64,000 nt of DNA from Epiperipatus broadwayi (GCA_028023455.1 JAQFVV010006215.1:248001-312000); one strand, 5' to 3'. Positions 11,520-22,431 are shown, counted from the stretch's first letter. Notes: generated by a model not told the origin, from the letters alone. Numbers and translations: made by a program.

Positions 11520-12280
11520 GTAACAGCAATCTTCTGTGATAAAACGCAATTAAAAATATGTTCTGTAACTTTAGGATTTAAACACTACTTGACTTATTGA
11601 TATGTAAATAAATCCCTGTTTATATTATAGGCACATATATAATTTTCAGTTGCTGGATTGTTGTTTCTTAGACAAACAATCTTTGAGAATATTCTCCCAT
11701 CCTTGTAGGATTTAAATTTGGATTACGTGGTCAATTTGATAATCTGAATAAATACTCTTTTGGATTATATCAAATATAGTAAGATAAATTATATCTACAA
11801 AACATTTGTATAGATTAGCATTTAGCTTTATATTATCAGAAAAGACATCATTAACATTTGATTGTAACAAAAATATCTATCCAAACTAACTGCCACACAT
11901 TGCTGAAAGCTGATTTAGAAGTTTTTTTTTTTTTTTTAAATCATTATTTATTGAAAATTTTTTAAAAAAAGTCCCTCTTAATTAGATAGGGGTTGTATTC
12001 TTAATTTTAAGAAGAGAAAATTGTTTAAAACTCAGAATTTAGTTTTGAATTTACAAATGTTTATTTTGAATAGTTTTTTTAATTAAAGAAAATTTTATTA
12101 AGTTTTACAAATTTATTTATGAATGTAAAAGGAATAGTATTATTTAGATAAGAAATTTTTTTTTAATTATTCTGTTTTAAATTTTTTCATTAGGCAATTT
12201 AGAATAAATAGGCCAAATTTTCATTGTAGGAAGTATGAAAGAAAAATAGAATGGTTATTTGGAAAAATGAATAAGACTTG
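11520..12280. other. No recognisable feature
   Basis: AT-rich. A T-run of about 18 lies near 11922-11937. No frame or repeat partner was seen. Confidence 0.4.
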
Positions 12281-12282
12281 TT

Positions 12283-12320
12283 GGTGCTGATATAGTATGT
12301 TCTCGGCACCATTTTGAATT
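12283..12320 (-). repeat. Dispersed 38-41-bp motif M1, copy 1
   Basis: On the minus strand: AATTCAAAATGGTGCCGAG, then AACATACTATATCAGCACC. Two further copies lie on the plus strand at 50107-50145 and 52387-52427. It lies just upstream of the Penelope-like relic. Confidence 0.65.
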
Positions 12321-12404
12321 TTAAAACACCTCCAAAAACATTGCTGACACATACAAGCGATAAATGACATCAACTAGAAGCTTGTAGTTTCAAAAAATAT
12401 AGAT

Positions 12405-12830
12405 TTTGTTACAATTTCATTGATTGAATCTAGTAATTTGAATGTTGAGCAGAAATTTGGCATTTCATTGATTTTAAATAGAAACTTAAAAAGGAAAGAA
12501 AAATGTATTGTTAATCATGATAAGGTTAGACATCTTAAGGATAGGTTAATTGCTAATGATGTGATCATTTCTCATGAAGACAAAGTTGGTCAGTTTATCA
12601 TTATGAAATGAAATGAATTCAGAGAGAAAATGGATAAAATAGAAATATATGTTTTTAGAAAAAGATCCAGGTAATGTGATTAAAAGAAGGTTAATATATA
12701 TTAAGGAAAAATTTGGTAAATTTAAATTTTTTTAATAGAGTAAATTATTTAAAATGTTGTCCTAATGACTTCATATCAGCTAAGATGTTTATCAATATTA
12801 AGATTCACAAACTAGATTAAATTTGGAGAT
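12405..12830 (+). pseudogene. Penelope-like element reverse transcriptase relic
   Basis: A frame from about 12420 to 12655 continues with a frameshift to about 12815. In it I read DVIISHEDKVGQFIIM (12561 onward), then NEFREKM, then Y and FLEKDPGNVIKRRL in the next frame, then SAKMFINIKIHKLD near 12777. In Penelope-like reverse transcriptases the corresponding order is an IVI-x-ADKG-x-VVI stretch, a Y-x-x-L-x-x-DP stretch and a YG-x-PKIHK stretch before the catalytic palm. Only this N-terminal part is present. The match is by motif order and spacing, not by a search. It has several stops, so it is dead. It matters because Penelope-like elements are known carriers of short hammerhead ribozymes, the type proposed here for R1. 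Confidence 0.5.
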
Positions 12831-12919
12831 ACTTCTTGGAATGTTTGTTTAGATTGGATATATATAGAAGGTGACCACTCCTACTCACTAGCACCATTAA
12901 ACAGAGATGTTAAAACTGC

Positions 12920-13060
12920 AAGGATACTCTTCCTCCAGCCACAAGATAGAGACTTTGAGAAAATAAGAGCAACTGTCTTATTTTCAAACTCAAATGTACT
13001 TATATGAGTCAATCTTAAGTGCTTAGAAGTAAGAGCATATATATGTAAATCATTCACTTT
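12920..13060. repeat. Hairpin-motif repeat (family H)
   Basis: CACAAGATAGAGACTTTGAG at about 12940, followed by AATAAGAG and its partner CTTATTTTCAAA, then CAATCTTAAGTG. The last block is shared with 36170 (AAATCTTAAGTG, then GAGAGCATG). Fragment of the family seen at 56212-56648. The minus-strand frame over it is not a gene. Confidence 0.45.
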
Positions 13061-13206
13061 AATCAATTTCCTTTTTTAATAATCTTATGAATACTTCTGA
13101 TATTATAATTTACTGTGTGCTAATATTAGTTGTTAAATTATGCAATAATCAATTATAAGTACAGGGTAGTCTATAACTATATATTATTCCTTTTTGTTTA
13201 AAAATT

Positions 13207-13337
13207 TAGACGTACATCTTTTTTTTTTTTTAAGTGTCATAGCATCAGCCAGGACGCAAACCCGCAACCCGGGCAACTGCCTGCAAGGCAGTCGCGCTGC
13301 CCTCTCGACCACCAATGCAAGACTAGATGTACATCTT
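13207..13337 (-). repeat. tRNA-derived SINE with 14-bp target duplication
   Basis: Minus-strand body 13323-13221: A-box-like TGGTCGAGAGGGC, an anticodon arm with loop CTTGCAG (tRNA-Ala-like TGC), B-box-like GGTTTGCGTCC, tail CTGGCTGATGCTATGACAC and an A-run of about 12. Flanks are TAGACGTACATCTT (13207-13220) and TAGATGTACATCTT (13324-13337), a 14-bp duplication with one difference. This is the fullest of the three copies here. It is GC-rich compared with its surroundings. Frames on both strands across it are artefacts. Confidence 0.8.
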
Positions 13338-13510
13338 CGAAATTCAAAGTTATGTGATAAACATTTAATAAACTTATATCGTTTCTCAGCAAACCTAAAA
13401 AACTTATTACTCATTAATAATTTATAGATTATTATTTATGATTGAAAAAAAAAACACACTTTATATCTAGAATATATTTAACTGAGTTTATTTGTTGAAT
13501 GGAATAATTG

Positions 13511-13609
13511 GAAATAAAGTAAAACAGGCAAAACTCTCCATATATTACTGTCACTCAGTGCAAGTCAGAGTAATCCATAGAAGCCAGAAGGTTAGTGGTG
13601 AAATAATGT
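13511..13609. repeat. Short R1 fragment
   Basis: R1 arm from AAAACAGGCAAAACTCTCC (13521) to GAAGCCAGAAGG (about 13592). The flanks GAAATAAAGT (13511-13520) and GAAATAATGT (13600-13609) match at nine of ten bases and may be a target duplication. No hammerhead part remains. Confidence 0.6.
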
Positions 13610-13755
13610 AATAACTAATTAGAAGTATATATATCATACATCCTATTTTATTAATTTCTCAATGTTAAAATTTATTTATTAAAAAAGTTTATTTACTTAT
13701 TTAAAAAACAGACAAAATATTTATTTATTTTTGTTTGTAAGTCATTTAGACGTAA

Positions 13756-13998
13756 GATAGAAAGATAAACAAACCTTCAGGTTATCAGTATAAATTGAAA
13801 GGATTATTAATAAAATTTATTACTAATCATCTGTTACCTTTTAAAAAAGAATTTGAACCGGAACCATCAGCATTCTACTCTAAAATAATACACAAGCCAG
13901 ATAATGATCTGTCTGACAGTGCTAATAAAAAAAAGGAAATTCATTCAGATGATTCTAGACATTGTAGGAGGCGAACAAATGAATACTTTGTTATTTAG
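13756..13998 (+). pseudogene. Unrecognised ~80-codon frame, possibly hAT-like N-terminus
   Basis: The frame is open from 13756 to the TAG at 13996-13998 and has no early ATG. It begins DRKINKPSGYQYKLKG. The SGYQ motif in a basic stretch, followed by LLPFKKEFEPEPS, recalls the N-terminus of some hAT-type (ZMYM1-like) transposase frames, but this is weak. The end runs directly into an R1 copy. It could also be a host exon fragment or chance. No flanking exon is visible. Confidence 0.22.
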
Positions 13999-14480
13999 TG
14001 ATCATGTGATGTTTAGTGGTTTAATACCAATCCTGCCTCATAGGATAGTGGTAGCTATGGTTGTTAAAGAGCCAAAGACATCAAAATGTATGGGTACTGA
14101 ACTGGGTTCAGACACATATGACCATATAAGCTATTGAGCTTAGATTGAAAATATTGTTTCCAATTTTATTCTCAGTTTTGTAGTTAAGTAGAGATAAAAG
14201 GTGGCTGCTGGAGGGTTGCATTAGATCCTAAGATCTAGGTGCAGTGCTCTCAGATCCAAAGCTTCTCACTGATGGAGACCACAAGTCAGAAACTAGTCTG
14301 GCAATATTGGATGAGTAGGCACTAGATGGGAATTTTATGCACATGCCTTCTGTCATCCATTGATTACTCTGGTTGGCAATGAGTGCCACTACTGTATGGA
14401 GAGTTTTCCCTGCTTTAATAACAATTATGTGCTAGCATAAGAAATAGTGTTCATGTGATGTTTAGTGGTATAACTAAGAC
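13990..14480 (+). repeat. R1 long unit
   Basis: Runs from TTTAGTGATCATGTGATGTT (13994) through AATCCTGCCT, the block ATACTGAACTGGGTTCAG-like, TAGATCCTAAGATCTAGG, the hammerhead-like motif and GTATGGAGAGTTTTCCC, to a second terminus GTTCATGTGATGTTTAGTGG at 14451-14470. Having the same terminal motif at both ends in the same orientation suggests a head-to-tail multimer. Confidence 0.7.
14263..14304 (+). ncRNA. Hammerhead ribozyme-like motif in R1 with covaried helix II
   Basis: TTCTCA (14263-14268), CTGATGG (last core base A changed to G), A, helix II GAC with loop CACAA and GTC, A, GAAAC, TA, GTC, TGGCAA. Helix II keeps pairing while differing from the GGC/GCC form at both partners, a compensatory change. 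Helix I is reduced to about three pairs. Likely inactive. Confidence 0.55.
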
Positions 14481-14667
14481 TTATAAAAGTTTTTAAAAAT
14501 GACTTAAAGGATAAATTTACATTAAAATATCAAGCCCTAATAAATTGTCTTGCAGTGTAAATTAACTTTTTGATTTTTTTTTATATACTTAAACAATTAG
14601 ATGACTAGAAATTTAGCTTTACTGTCAAAGCTAAAGGTTACAATATATATATATACAATATATATAT

Positions 14668-14914
14668 ATGAATTTCTAATATTATTTCTTGGAGCTTTCA
14701 TAATAAAAGTGTAATAGCTAAATAGTGATGTTTCAGCACAATAACAAGTACTTTCATCAGAGCTTTTTCTTTCTCAAATCGTAACAATGTGTGTCATTAG
14801 ATTTTGATTTGATGCTTTAAATTCTTACGATTTGAGAAAGAAGCTCTGATGAAAGTATTTGTTATTGTACTGAAATGTCACTATTTTGCTATTATATTTT
14901 TATTACATGAATTT
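14668..14914. mobile_element. Foldback element FB2
   Basis: Arms at 14699-14783 and 14825-14906 are inverted copies (AATAGTGATGTTTCAGCAC against its partner ending GTACTGAAATGTCACTATT; CTTTCTCAAATCGTAA against TTACGATTTGAGAAAG). ATGAATTT occurs at 14668-14675 and at 14907-14914, exactly at the right arm end, so it may be an 8-bp target duplication. As in FB1, a short unpaired stretch lies between the left repeat and the left arm. Confidence 0.6.
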
Positions 14915-15007
14915 ATCCATGACAATATTAGAATTAATATAAATACTAGGATTAAAATAGAAAAATTTTTTTTTAAAAAAGTGTAGTTATTAATAATAAA
15001 TTAGACA

Positions 15008-15118
15008 TTTTTTTCATGTATCAAAGCATCAGCTGGGAAGCAAACCCGCAAACCCAGGACAACTGCTTGTAAGGCAGCTGTGCTGACCCCTCGACCACCA
15101 ATGCTTGACAAAAGGCAT
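15008..15118 (-). repeat. tRNA-derived SINE, third copy
   Basis: Minus strand: TGGTGGTCGAGGGGTCAGC (A-box region), an anticodon arm CAGCTGCCTTACAAGCAGTTG, GGTTTGCTTCCC (B-box region), CAGCTGATGCTTTGATACATG and a short A-rich end. It is clearly the same family as 13221-13323. Both edges contain CATTTTTT, a possible but low-complexity duplication. Confidence 0.7.
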
Positions 15119-15119
15119 T

Positions 15120-15855
15120 TTTTCACATATATTTTCTATGTATGTGTTCATTTATATCCACTCACTCAAAAAATAAAAACAACAAACAGTAACTTTAATT
15201 TTAAAAATAAAATAAATAGCATAGGGAAGGTCAGACTTTTGGATGATATCATTTTTCTTCAATAACTTTTTTTCTTATGAAAACAAAATAGTTTTTTTTT
15301 ATCAGCAGACTGCAGCCTCTCTATTTGTCTTGATGCTTTAAAGTTTATACTGACATTGGAATTTATACAGTCACCTTTACATGCTGTTACTCATTTGAGT
15401 ACTCATTTAAACTTTTCTTACTTTAAACTGACTCAGTGTAAGAATGTTTACAGTTTTTTTCTGGAGTTAATAAATCAATTATTTTAATTTTATCACTTAA
15501 GAAAGATTGCGAATTAAACTTCATAAAACTTTTATACTTAAGGAAACACTTTATTATGTTAAATACTGTACCATAAAATTCAGAAAGGTTGATAAAGCAA
15601 AGAATAAAATTTATGTGCTTTCAATATACCAAAGAAACATTATTAATATATATGATTACATAAAATGTTCTGAGGAAAAAAAAATGACTGCCACTGTATG
15701 ATAAAATTTATTAATTTTACAAATTTTAGTGTTTTTACTTTTTGTTTATTTACATTTATTTATTTATTTGGATGGAATATAATTGAAATAGTGTACATTG
15801 AAACAAGTATTCATGGCTTTATTGTATAAAAAAAATCACATTTACAGCTATAAAT
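15120..15855. other. No recognisable feature
   Basis: Two open frames (15080-15265 and 15507-15701) are lysine/isoleucine/tyrosine-rich, as chance frames in AT-rich DNA usually are, and show no motif. Confidence 0.4.
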
Positions 15856-15860
15856 TTAAA

Positions 15861-16048
15861 CAGACAAAACTCTCTATATGTATTGCCCCTCAGTGCCAAC
15901 CAGAGTAATCAATGGATGCCAGAAGGCTTGTGCATAAAATCCCCATCTAGTGTCTACTCATCCAATATCCCCAGATTTGTTTCTGAATTGTGGTCTTTGT
16001 TGCCTGTTTTAATAACAAAGGATATGGTGATCATGTGATGTTTATTGG
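15861..16048 (-). repeat. R1 copy, partly deleted
   Basis: From TTTAAACAGACAAAACTCTC (15865) through GTGCATAAAATCCCCATC and CAATATCCCCAG to GGTGATCATGTGATGTTTATTGG-like at about 16026-16048. The hammerhead region is present only in part (CCCAGATTTGTTTCTGAATT, then a deletion). TAAATTT lies at both edges and may be a remnant target duplication. Confidence 0.65.
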
Positions 16049-16974
16049 TTCTAAATTTGCTTGTTAGAAACAAGGAAGTTTTATTTTAAAAAAATAAAAT
16101 AAATTTGCTGCTGGAAATAATTCATTTATTTTTATTAACCATTTTATTCTTCCAATATTATTCTAATTTTGTTGCATTTGAGATAATTGTGTGAATTTTC
16201 TGCATTATAACTTAGCACAAAATTGATATAAAGACTTACTATATATAAATATAATGTCACGTGAAATTTACCAAGTCTATTTTAAATAATAATTGAACTG
16301 CCCTCTAGCTGCTATATTTAATAACTATTTTCAGTAAGAAAATGGATCACTTCTTACCATATTTTAGATCTTTATATATATATTGTAAGGAAAGACGTTT
16401 ATCATTTAGTAAGCATTCCTGTCTGGGGATTTTGCACACAACCATGACTAATGATTTAAATCACTAGAACCTTATCTGCAATAATCAATTTACTTTATCT
16501 ATGTGACACCAATGATCAAGCTGAAAATTCATTGGAGAAAAGTTTAATTACATTTTCAGAATCATGAAAGTTTATGAATTATTATTACTATTTATAGGTA
16601 ATCAAAATCAGATATATTAATATTAAAGCAAAAGTTTTCATAGATAAAAAATGTGTAAACATATATATATAGTTATTTATTGTTAATGTCAATGTTGTAT
16701 TGATGTTCACCTGAAGACACCTGGCAATATTCAGGTAACAGAAATCACTCAAGCAGTTTTCTGAGACACTGAATATAAAACTTCACTTTTATGTAGAAAA
16801 TTAATCACATATTCTTGTTTCAAAATCAATCAGATAAATATCTTCATCCAATAAAATACATAAATATATCAGTAAAGTGATAATGTTAAATTATTAATTA
16901 AATTTGAAACTAATGCCAAAAAATAAATTACTGTATTATCATGCTTCTTGGTCCAATCTAATATTTTGATGACC

Positions 16975-17226
16975 TCAAACTATTTTTTGATAGTGAGTGT
17001 TGCATCTGAATAGGATTTTGGTGTTAGTGAAATTTATACTATAGTCAATGTCTAAAATATAAAAGCTATGTGGACAAGCATTATTTAAATACTTTAGTTT
17101 TCTTTTAGCACTGGTGAGACAATTACTTATATCTTTGCAAAAATCTTGCAATACCACAAAATATCTTTTAGACTTCTTAAGATTGTGAAGTATCAGATCT
17201 GTAAGTTTAAAAAATGTCATTGCCAA
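16975..17226 (-). other. Unrecognised 83-codon open frame
   Basis: The longest frame in this part of the window, starting MAMTFFKLTDLILHNLKKSK and containing CKDISNCLTSAKRKL. The amino-acid mix is less biased than in most frames nearby, but I recognise no family and see no neighbouring exon or splice pattern. It could be a transposon fragment or chance. Confidence 0.15.
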
Positions 17227-17229
17227 TTT

Positions 17230-18290
17230 TTGTATTAATGATGAATATTAGTATTGTAAAATCTTAGTATATTTTTCAATGCTGTTAATCATTTCTCTTT
17301 TATAAAAAATGTAAGGATATAGCTTTGCTTATAACCCATTATATTGTATCTGTATGTTATTAAAATATTGTGAACATAATTACTTCTTTTTTGGCCTAGG
17401 AAAACCTTATCTGAAAAAAGAAATGCTTTGATGAATGAAGAGAGACTTTATTAGTGATGCAGGTTGATGATGTGGAGATGTTTTTAAATATCTATGTAAC
17501 ACATTTTGGAGAGGCTATTTGATTCATTAATTATCAAAAAACTTATAACAAGCATCTTTGTTAAATGATTCCAATGCATTACTTTCAAATAAAGGATCAG
17601 AAAAAATTGATAAAAATGCTGACAGAAAGCTTGAATGTTTGTAAAGTATATGATGCAGTAATGACATCTTATTGGTATTCTCATGTCCTAAGTTCAAATC
17701 CAGACACTAGAAGATAAAGTGGTATAAAACTGCTCAAACTCTCATCACTCAGAAATTGAAAATCCTGAGGAGTAATGCTTTCTTTGTCATTGTTTTTTTA
17801 TATGGAGATACAAAAATAAAATAATTGATTAGTTTTATTGCTCAGGGATTCATAAGAAGTTCAAATGCTGAAAAAGATTGGGTCGCAATCAGGGAATGCT
17901 GAATTTTAGAGTTTGTCAGTCTCCAACTGAATTGAAACCACACAAGGTAAGGGGTTGTTGTTAGAAAGGCCTTTGATTTATAGTTGATTATTTAAAGGCT
18001 ATTGCGTATATAACTAACATTTGTAAAATATTTACACAGACATTTAAGAATAAGTCTTTTGTATTCCAGAAAAAGTAAGAAAAGTAAATTAGAGAAATAT
18101 ATGTTAGAACACTAACTGATAAGATTTTAATTAATGATTAAATTTGCAAAGAATATAATAATGGAAAATATTTATGTAATTTGTGATAAGAAGATTGCCA
18201 AGAAATATTTGATAATTATAAATATTTCTTCATACAATAGAAGTTGAGACTATTAATTAAAAATGCAAAGAGAAAAACAAGACTGAAAAT
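17230..18290. other. No firm feature; a B-box-like motif near 17690
   Basis: A polymerase III B-box-like AGTTCAAATCC lies at about 17691, but no A box or cloverleaf could be drawn. The rest is AT-rich with no repeat partner seen. Confidence 0.35.
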
Positions 18291-18299
18291 AATCAAGGA

Positions 18300-18612
18300 T
18301 GAGGCCTGGATTGCTACAGGCAAAACTGTGGTGATAAATAGTGGGGTGTAGCAAAGTACATTGTTCTTATTCCAATGAATTTACCAAGTATACTGTTGGT
18401 AAGAGTTTTTAATGGACAGTAAGTGTAAGAAGGTTAAGTGATGGTGCAGCGCTCTAGTGTGAAATCCATAAAATCATGAGCAGCAGCTGAATGAAGCCAA
18501 AGAACTCCATTAGTGTGAAGAGCAGAGCCAAAGTGTTTGGAAACTGACGCCAAAGGAAATAAATGAACTATATGTATTGTGTTCGAGTGTGTCACTATCT
18601 ATTCACTATTAA
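18300..18612 (+). repeat. GC-richer block resembling LTR promoter/polyA sequence
   Basis: Contains a TATA-like GATAAATAGTGGGG near 18333, a long GC-richer stretch (GTGCAGCGCTCTAGTGTG at 18444) and AATAAATGAAC near 18559 followed by GTGTTCGAGTGTGTC. That order of TATA-like box, leader and AATAAA resembles a solo LTR, but I cannot define its ends or find a second copy. Confidence 0.25.
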
Positions 18613-18747
18613 TAACTTTTCATCATTATTCCAGTCTGTATCTAAATTTTTTATTTATTGATTTATTTGTTGGTATTCTGAGTACTTGTATTCAAATACA
18701 CAACAATTATATCAAGTCGGCAAAAAAAGAGAAGACTTTATTGCTAA

Positions 18748-18785
18748 AGAGTTAATAAACATCACATGACCACCACCTAAAAAGT
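18748..18785. repeat. R1 terminal fragment
   Basis: GTTAATAAACATCACATGACC matches the R1 end (AATAAACATCACATGATC). The following sequence does not continue into known R1 units. Confidence 0.5.
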
Positions 18786-18789
18786 TCAA

Positions 18790-20255
18790 GCAGCATAAGT
18801 GACTGAATTAGGGCCACAACCATACATCTTGAGTTATGGTTTGCCACTCTTATCACTGTTCCAAACCATACAGTGTGCAACATTAGTAAAAAGGGTTGAT
18901 CAACCTTCCAATTAACATTAAGAACATATCAAATTCAAAAATTAAAATACCCTATAAAGTAATTATTCTTCAGCACAACATTCGTGTTATGGCATTTCAG
19001 AAAGCATATTCTTCTTCTAATATTGATTCTTAATAGAATGCATTCTAAACATGGATATCTTTATTTCATCCATCATGTAAACAAACAATTTCTATTGAAA
19101 GTAGTTCCAACAATATTGCAATAACCATTCGGATAAATAGTTTTTGTGTATGCAATATTATAAACCTCCCAATAGAAATGAATCCTAACCTCTATCAGAT
19201 GTTCCTACACCTTCTGTATATTAAGAGCATTAGCGGACGTTTTTCATTAAAAAATTGATAAACTGATGCACTTATAAAAAAAATTTAATGATGAAAATAT
19301 ATTTTCCGATTTAAAATGTTTTGTATGCCATATATGCTTGTACTAGCTTCAAAAGTATAATGACACTTTGTAAAAACAAGATATTGCCCCCCCCTCCCCC
19401 AAATACTGCAAATAAATATATATCTATTGCTTAAAATTAAAAAAGCGATATATTATTTTTCATTTACAAACAAATTACGCAGCACTAATTTTTCTTCAAT
19501 CTTATCATTGTTTTTGTTTTGTTTTGTTTGGTTTGGTTTTTTTTTTTAAAGAAAAAAGCTTCAAGTCTTTCTTATCTGATTCTAATTCTATAAATGAATA
19601 TTTTATGAAGCTTTCGGTGATTTACAACATTAACAAGAATCAATTAAATCACTTCTTTTACAAACTGAGTAAATAAAAAGAATCAATGTCGCATTAGCTG
19701 CCAATCTGACTATTGATTATTCTATTTCACCAATTATTTATTAAAGTCAATATACTCCATAATATTCATTTATTTTATATGTATAAAAAAGAAACCTAGT
19801 AAGACATAATTAAGTTACTTTTACATTGAATAAAATACATTTCCACATGATAAAAAAGAAAAATAGTTAAAGGAGAAAAAAAAAAATATTGAACAACTTA
19901 AAATAAAAAGGGAGAAACGAGAAGAAAAAAGCTCACTGTAAAAGTAGAATCGGTATGTCGTAGTGATGTATTGATTGATAAGTCAATTACAAGAGCTTAG
20001 ATGAGCCTTCTGACAAAAATAAATGAGGCTAGAAAGATCATTTATTTAAATAATGAGAATGTTAACAGTCTTGTATAATGGTAAATTTTCTTATTAAAAA
20101 GCCGAAAGCATTATTTATTTTAATAAAATAATGATCTATTATTTTATACAATCCAATTTAAAGATCAGAAAATTGTAATGGTTTTTGTCCTTAAAATTTA
20201 AATCTTGCAAGCATTGAAACATTAAAAAATAAAACTGAATCAATGAGAAATAGAA
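18790..20255. other. No recognisable feature
   Basis: AT-rich and apparently unique within the window. It has C-runs near 19388 and T-runs near 19540. No open frame of note. Confidence 0.4.
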
Positions 20256-20259
20256 TCAT

Positions 20260-20540
20260 TTTTAGCTTGTCATCTCTCCACTCTTGCAATTAAAATCTAC
20301 TCTGGGTAAAAGCTAGTCAAATGGAATAACAATCAGTGGAGCTGTTAAACTGTAGCAGCAGCGTTATCTGGGGCTCTGACTGCATTCTGATGCGCCCATC
20401 AATGATGTCACATCTCAGCTGCTCTTTAAAAGATCTCTTGTAAGAACTTCCAGCAGCTGTTGTTGCTATAACAACAACCAGTCCCAATTAAACAATGACA
20501 TTTCAAAACAATATCAATTCAATGTTTCTCAGTTTTCCCT
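20260..20540. promoter_or_regulatory. Possible cis-regulatory block, GC-richer and unique
   Basis: This block is visibly richer in G and C than its flanks and has no partner in the window. It contains three CAGCTG E-boxes (near 20416, 20454 and in the CAGCAGCTGTTG stretch), a CRE-like TGATGTCACATC near 20404, an ACAACAACC tract and several Sox-like ACAATG/AACAAT sites. No frame runs through it. Such clusters fit an enhancer or distal promoter, but transcription-factor motifs this short are common, so the call rests mainly on the compositional contrast. Confidence 0.3.
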
Positions 20541-21399
20541 GGAGAGCTTTTTTTTTTTTTTCGGTTTCTTTCTTTTTTTTATTTTCTTCTCCTTTTTTTA
20601 AAAAAAGAGTTTAATATTTTTTTTTATTACTTTCACTAATAATATAAACTAATTTTCCCCTCTGCACACACACTCATCAGTGAAATGTCATAGCATTTGT
20701 TAAACTCGAGGAATTCTATGATATTAAATTGATATATATAAATTTTTTTATTTTTTATGAAATGAATTTTGTTGCCAAGTAACAATTGATGTATAAATAG
20801 TGTGAAATATGAAGTTTAAAAATGTTTTAAATAATAATGAAAACAAGACTGGAAAGATCATAAAAGTCTTTCCAATCAACATACTGTAAGATTTAAAATC
20901 TTTTTATGTATTGTTTGCCTGGAAAATAAAAGATTATAGATTTATATATATACACACATATCCTTCATTTTGCAAGATAATTAAAGTATTTAATAGGTAT
21001 ACATTAAAATTTTAATATATATAATTTACTATAATTAAAAGAAAAAGAACATATAAACATTTCACACTGTATATATATGTTAAATTTATAATAAAGGGTT
21101 AAATAAAAACCAATGGCGAACTATTGCTGATGACATTTTATAATAATACATGTTTGCCACATGCGTAAATATCCATCTATGCATAAACACATCTTTCATA
21201 AGGTAACTATCGATGAAGAACTTCCCATGTTTAATTCACCTTTTCCGATCCATTGGTTTTTTTTTCCCCATTCTTCCAGTAACCTTTGTTAAAATATCAC
21301 CCATATTCTCTTCTGAGATTTAGTTCAGGACTTTATTTGTATATCTATTCTTATTTTTTCTAGCAATATGTTTAGCCTAGCTCTATTTTAGTCTTTTAC

Positions 21400-21723
21400 T
21401 TCTTTCATAAATAAGTCAATTATTTTATATAGCGCGATGTATTTTATAAACAATAATATTTAAACAGCATCAAACTGTTGCACATGCGCTTTGGATTTTA
21501 AATATAAAATGAATGAATACTAACACTTCAACCACATGATAAAGTCTTTATAGAATGGCCATTCTATCTTTTTCAAAGACTTTATCATGTGGTTGAAGTG
21601 TTAGTATCTTTTCCAAAGACTTTATCATGTGGTTGAAGTGTTAGTATTCATTCATTTTATATTTAAAATCCAAAGCGCATGTGCAACAGTTTGATGCTGT
21701 TTAAATATTATTCTTTCATAAAT
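21400..21723. mobile_element. Foldback element FB3 with 13-bp target duplication
   Basis: TTCTTTCATAAAT occurs at 21400-21412 and 21711-21723. Inside, arms of about 100 bp (from 21452 and back to 21712) are almost perfect inverted copies (AATAATATTTAAACAGCATC, TGTTGCACATGCGCTTTGG, CTAACACTTCAACCACATG). The right arm holds an extra ~45-bp tandem copy of its inner part. About 40 unpaired bases (TTTTATATAGCGCGATG) separate the left duplication from the left arm, as in FB1 and FB2. The inner turn carries the family H motif. Confidence 0.75.
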
Positions 21724-22431
21724 GTAAATAATATATATTTGTTGTTTCACCATATATATAGTAAATTATATATTTAATAGACTAGAAAATGCTTACTGGT
21801 ATTATTGATTATGTTTAAGAATATATATCAGAAAAAAATGAATAGATAAATATTTAAAAAGTTAAAATTTTATATAAATTAATACCGAGCATAAATAAAT
21901 GTTCATGCAAAATAAATAATCAATGATAAAAAAACGTTTTTGCTTGTTTACATAATTAAAGCTTATACAATATATATGTTTATAAAATAAAATTATTTTA
22001 ATCGTTATTGACTCATTACAAGATAAAAACCTACGAACAAGTAAGCAGATAATGTTGGCACCTTGACCATCATTTTAATCCAACATTAACAATACTGATA
22101 TTAGTTGTGACAATTTATTTTCGAGCAGGGATCCTGTAACATCAGTTGTACCCAACAGTCGCTATATATTATGTTATTAAATAGCTTTCTTTTCAACACA
22201 CATTTAATCCCTAGTTCTTTTTCCGATAAAAAAATAAACCTATCTGAATTATTTTAGATTAAAACAAAGTTTATTCCTCATTATACATAATATAGAGGTT
22301 GCTTAACTAATATGAAATTCAAATTGATTGATTCTTAGACATAAACAAGTCGGTTGTAAAATTACTCAAAGGAGTAAAAAAAATATACTATAAAAGCATT
22401 GACATACATAAATATTGATTTATATAAACAA

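Noticed and set aside
13184-13427. Overlapping open frames on both strands, with cysteine- and arginine-rich peptides
   Set aside because: Both are produced by the GC-rich tRNA-derived SINE.
17390-17460. Acceptor-like TTTTTTGGCCTAG followed by 18 open codons and a stop
   Set aside because: Too short, and no supporting UTR or neighbouring exon.
17680-17710. B-box-like AGTTCAAATCC, possible tRNA gene
   Set aside because: No A box or cloverleaf could be drawn upstream.
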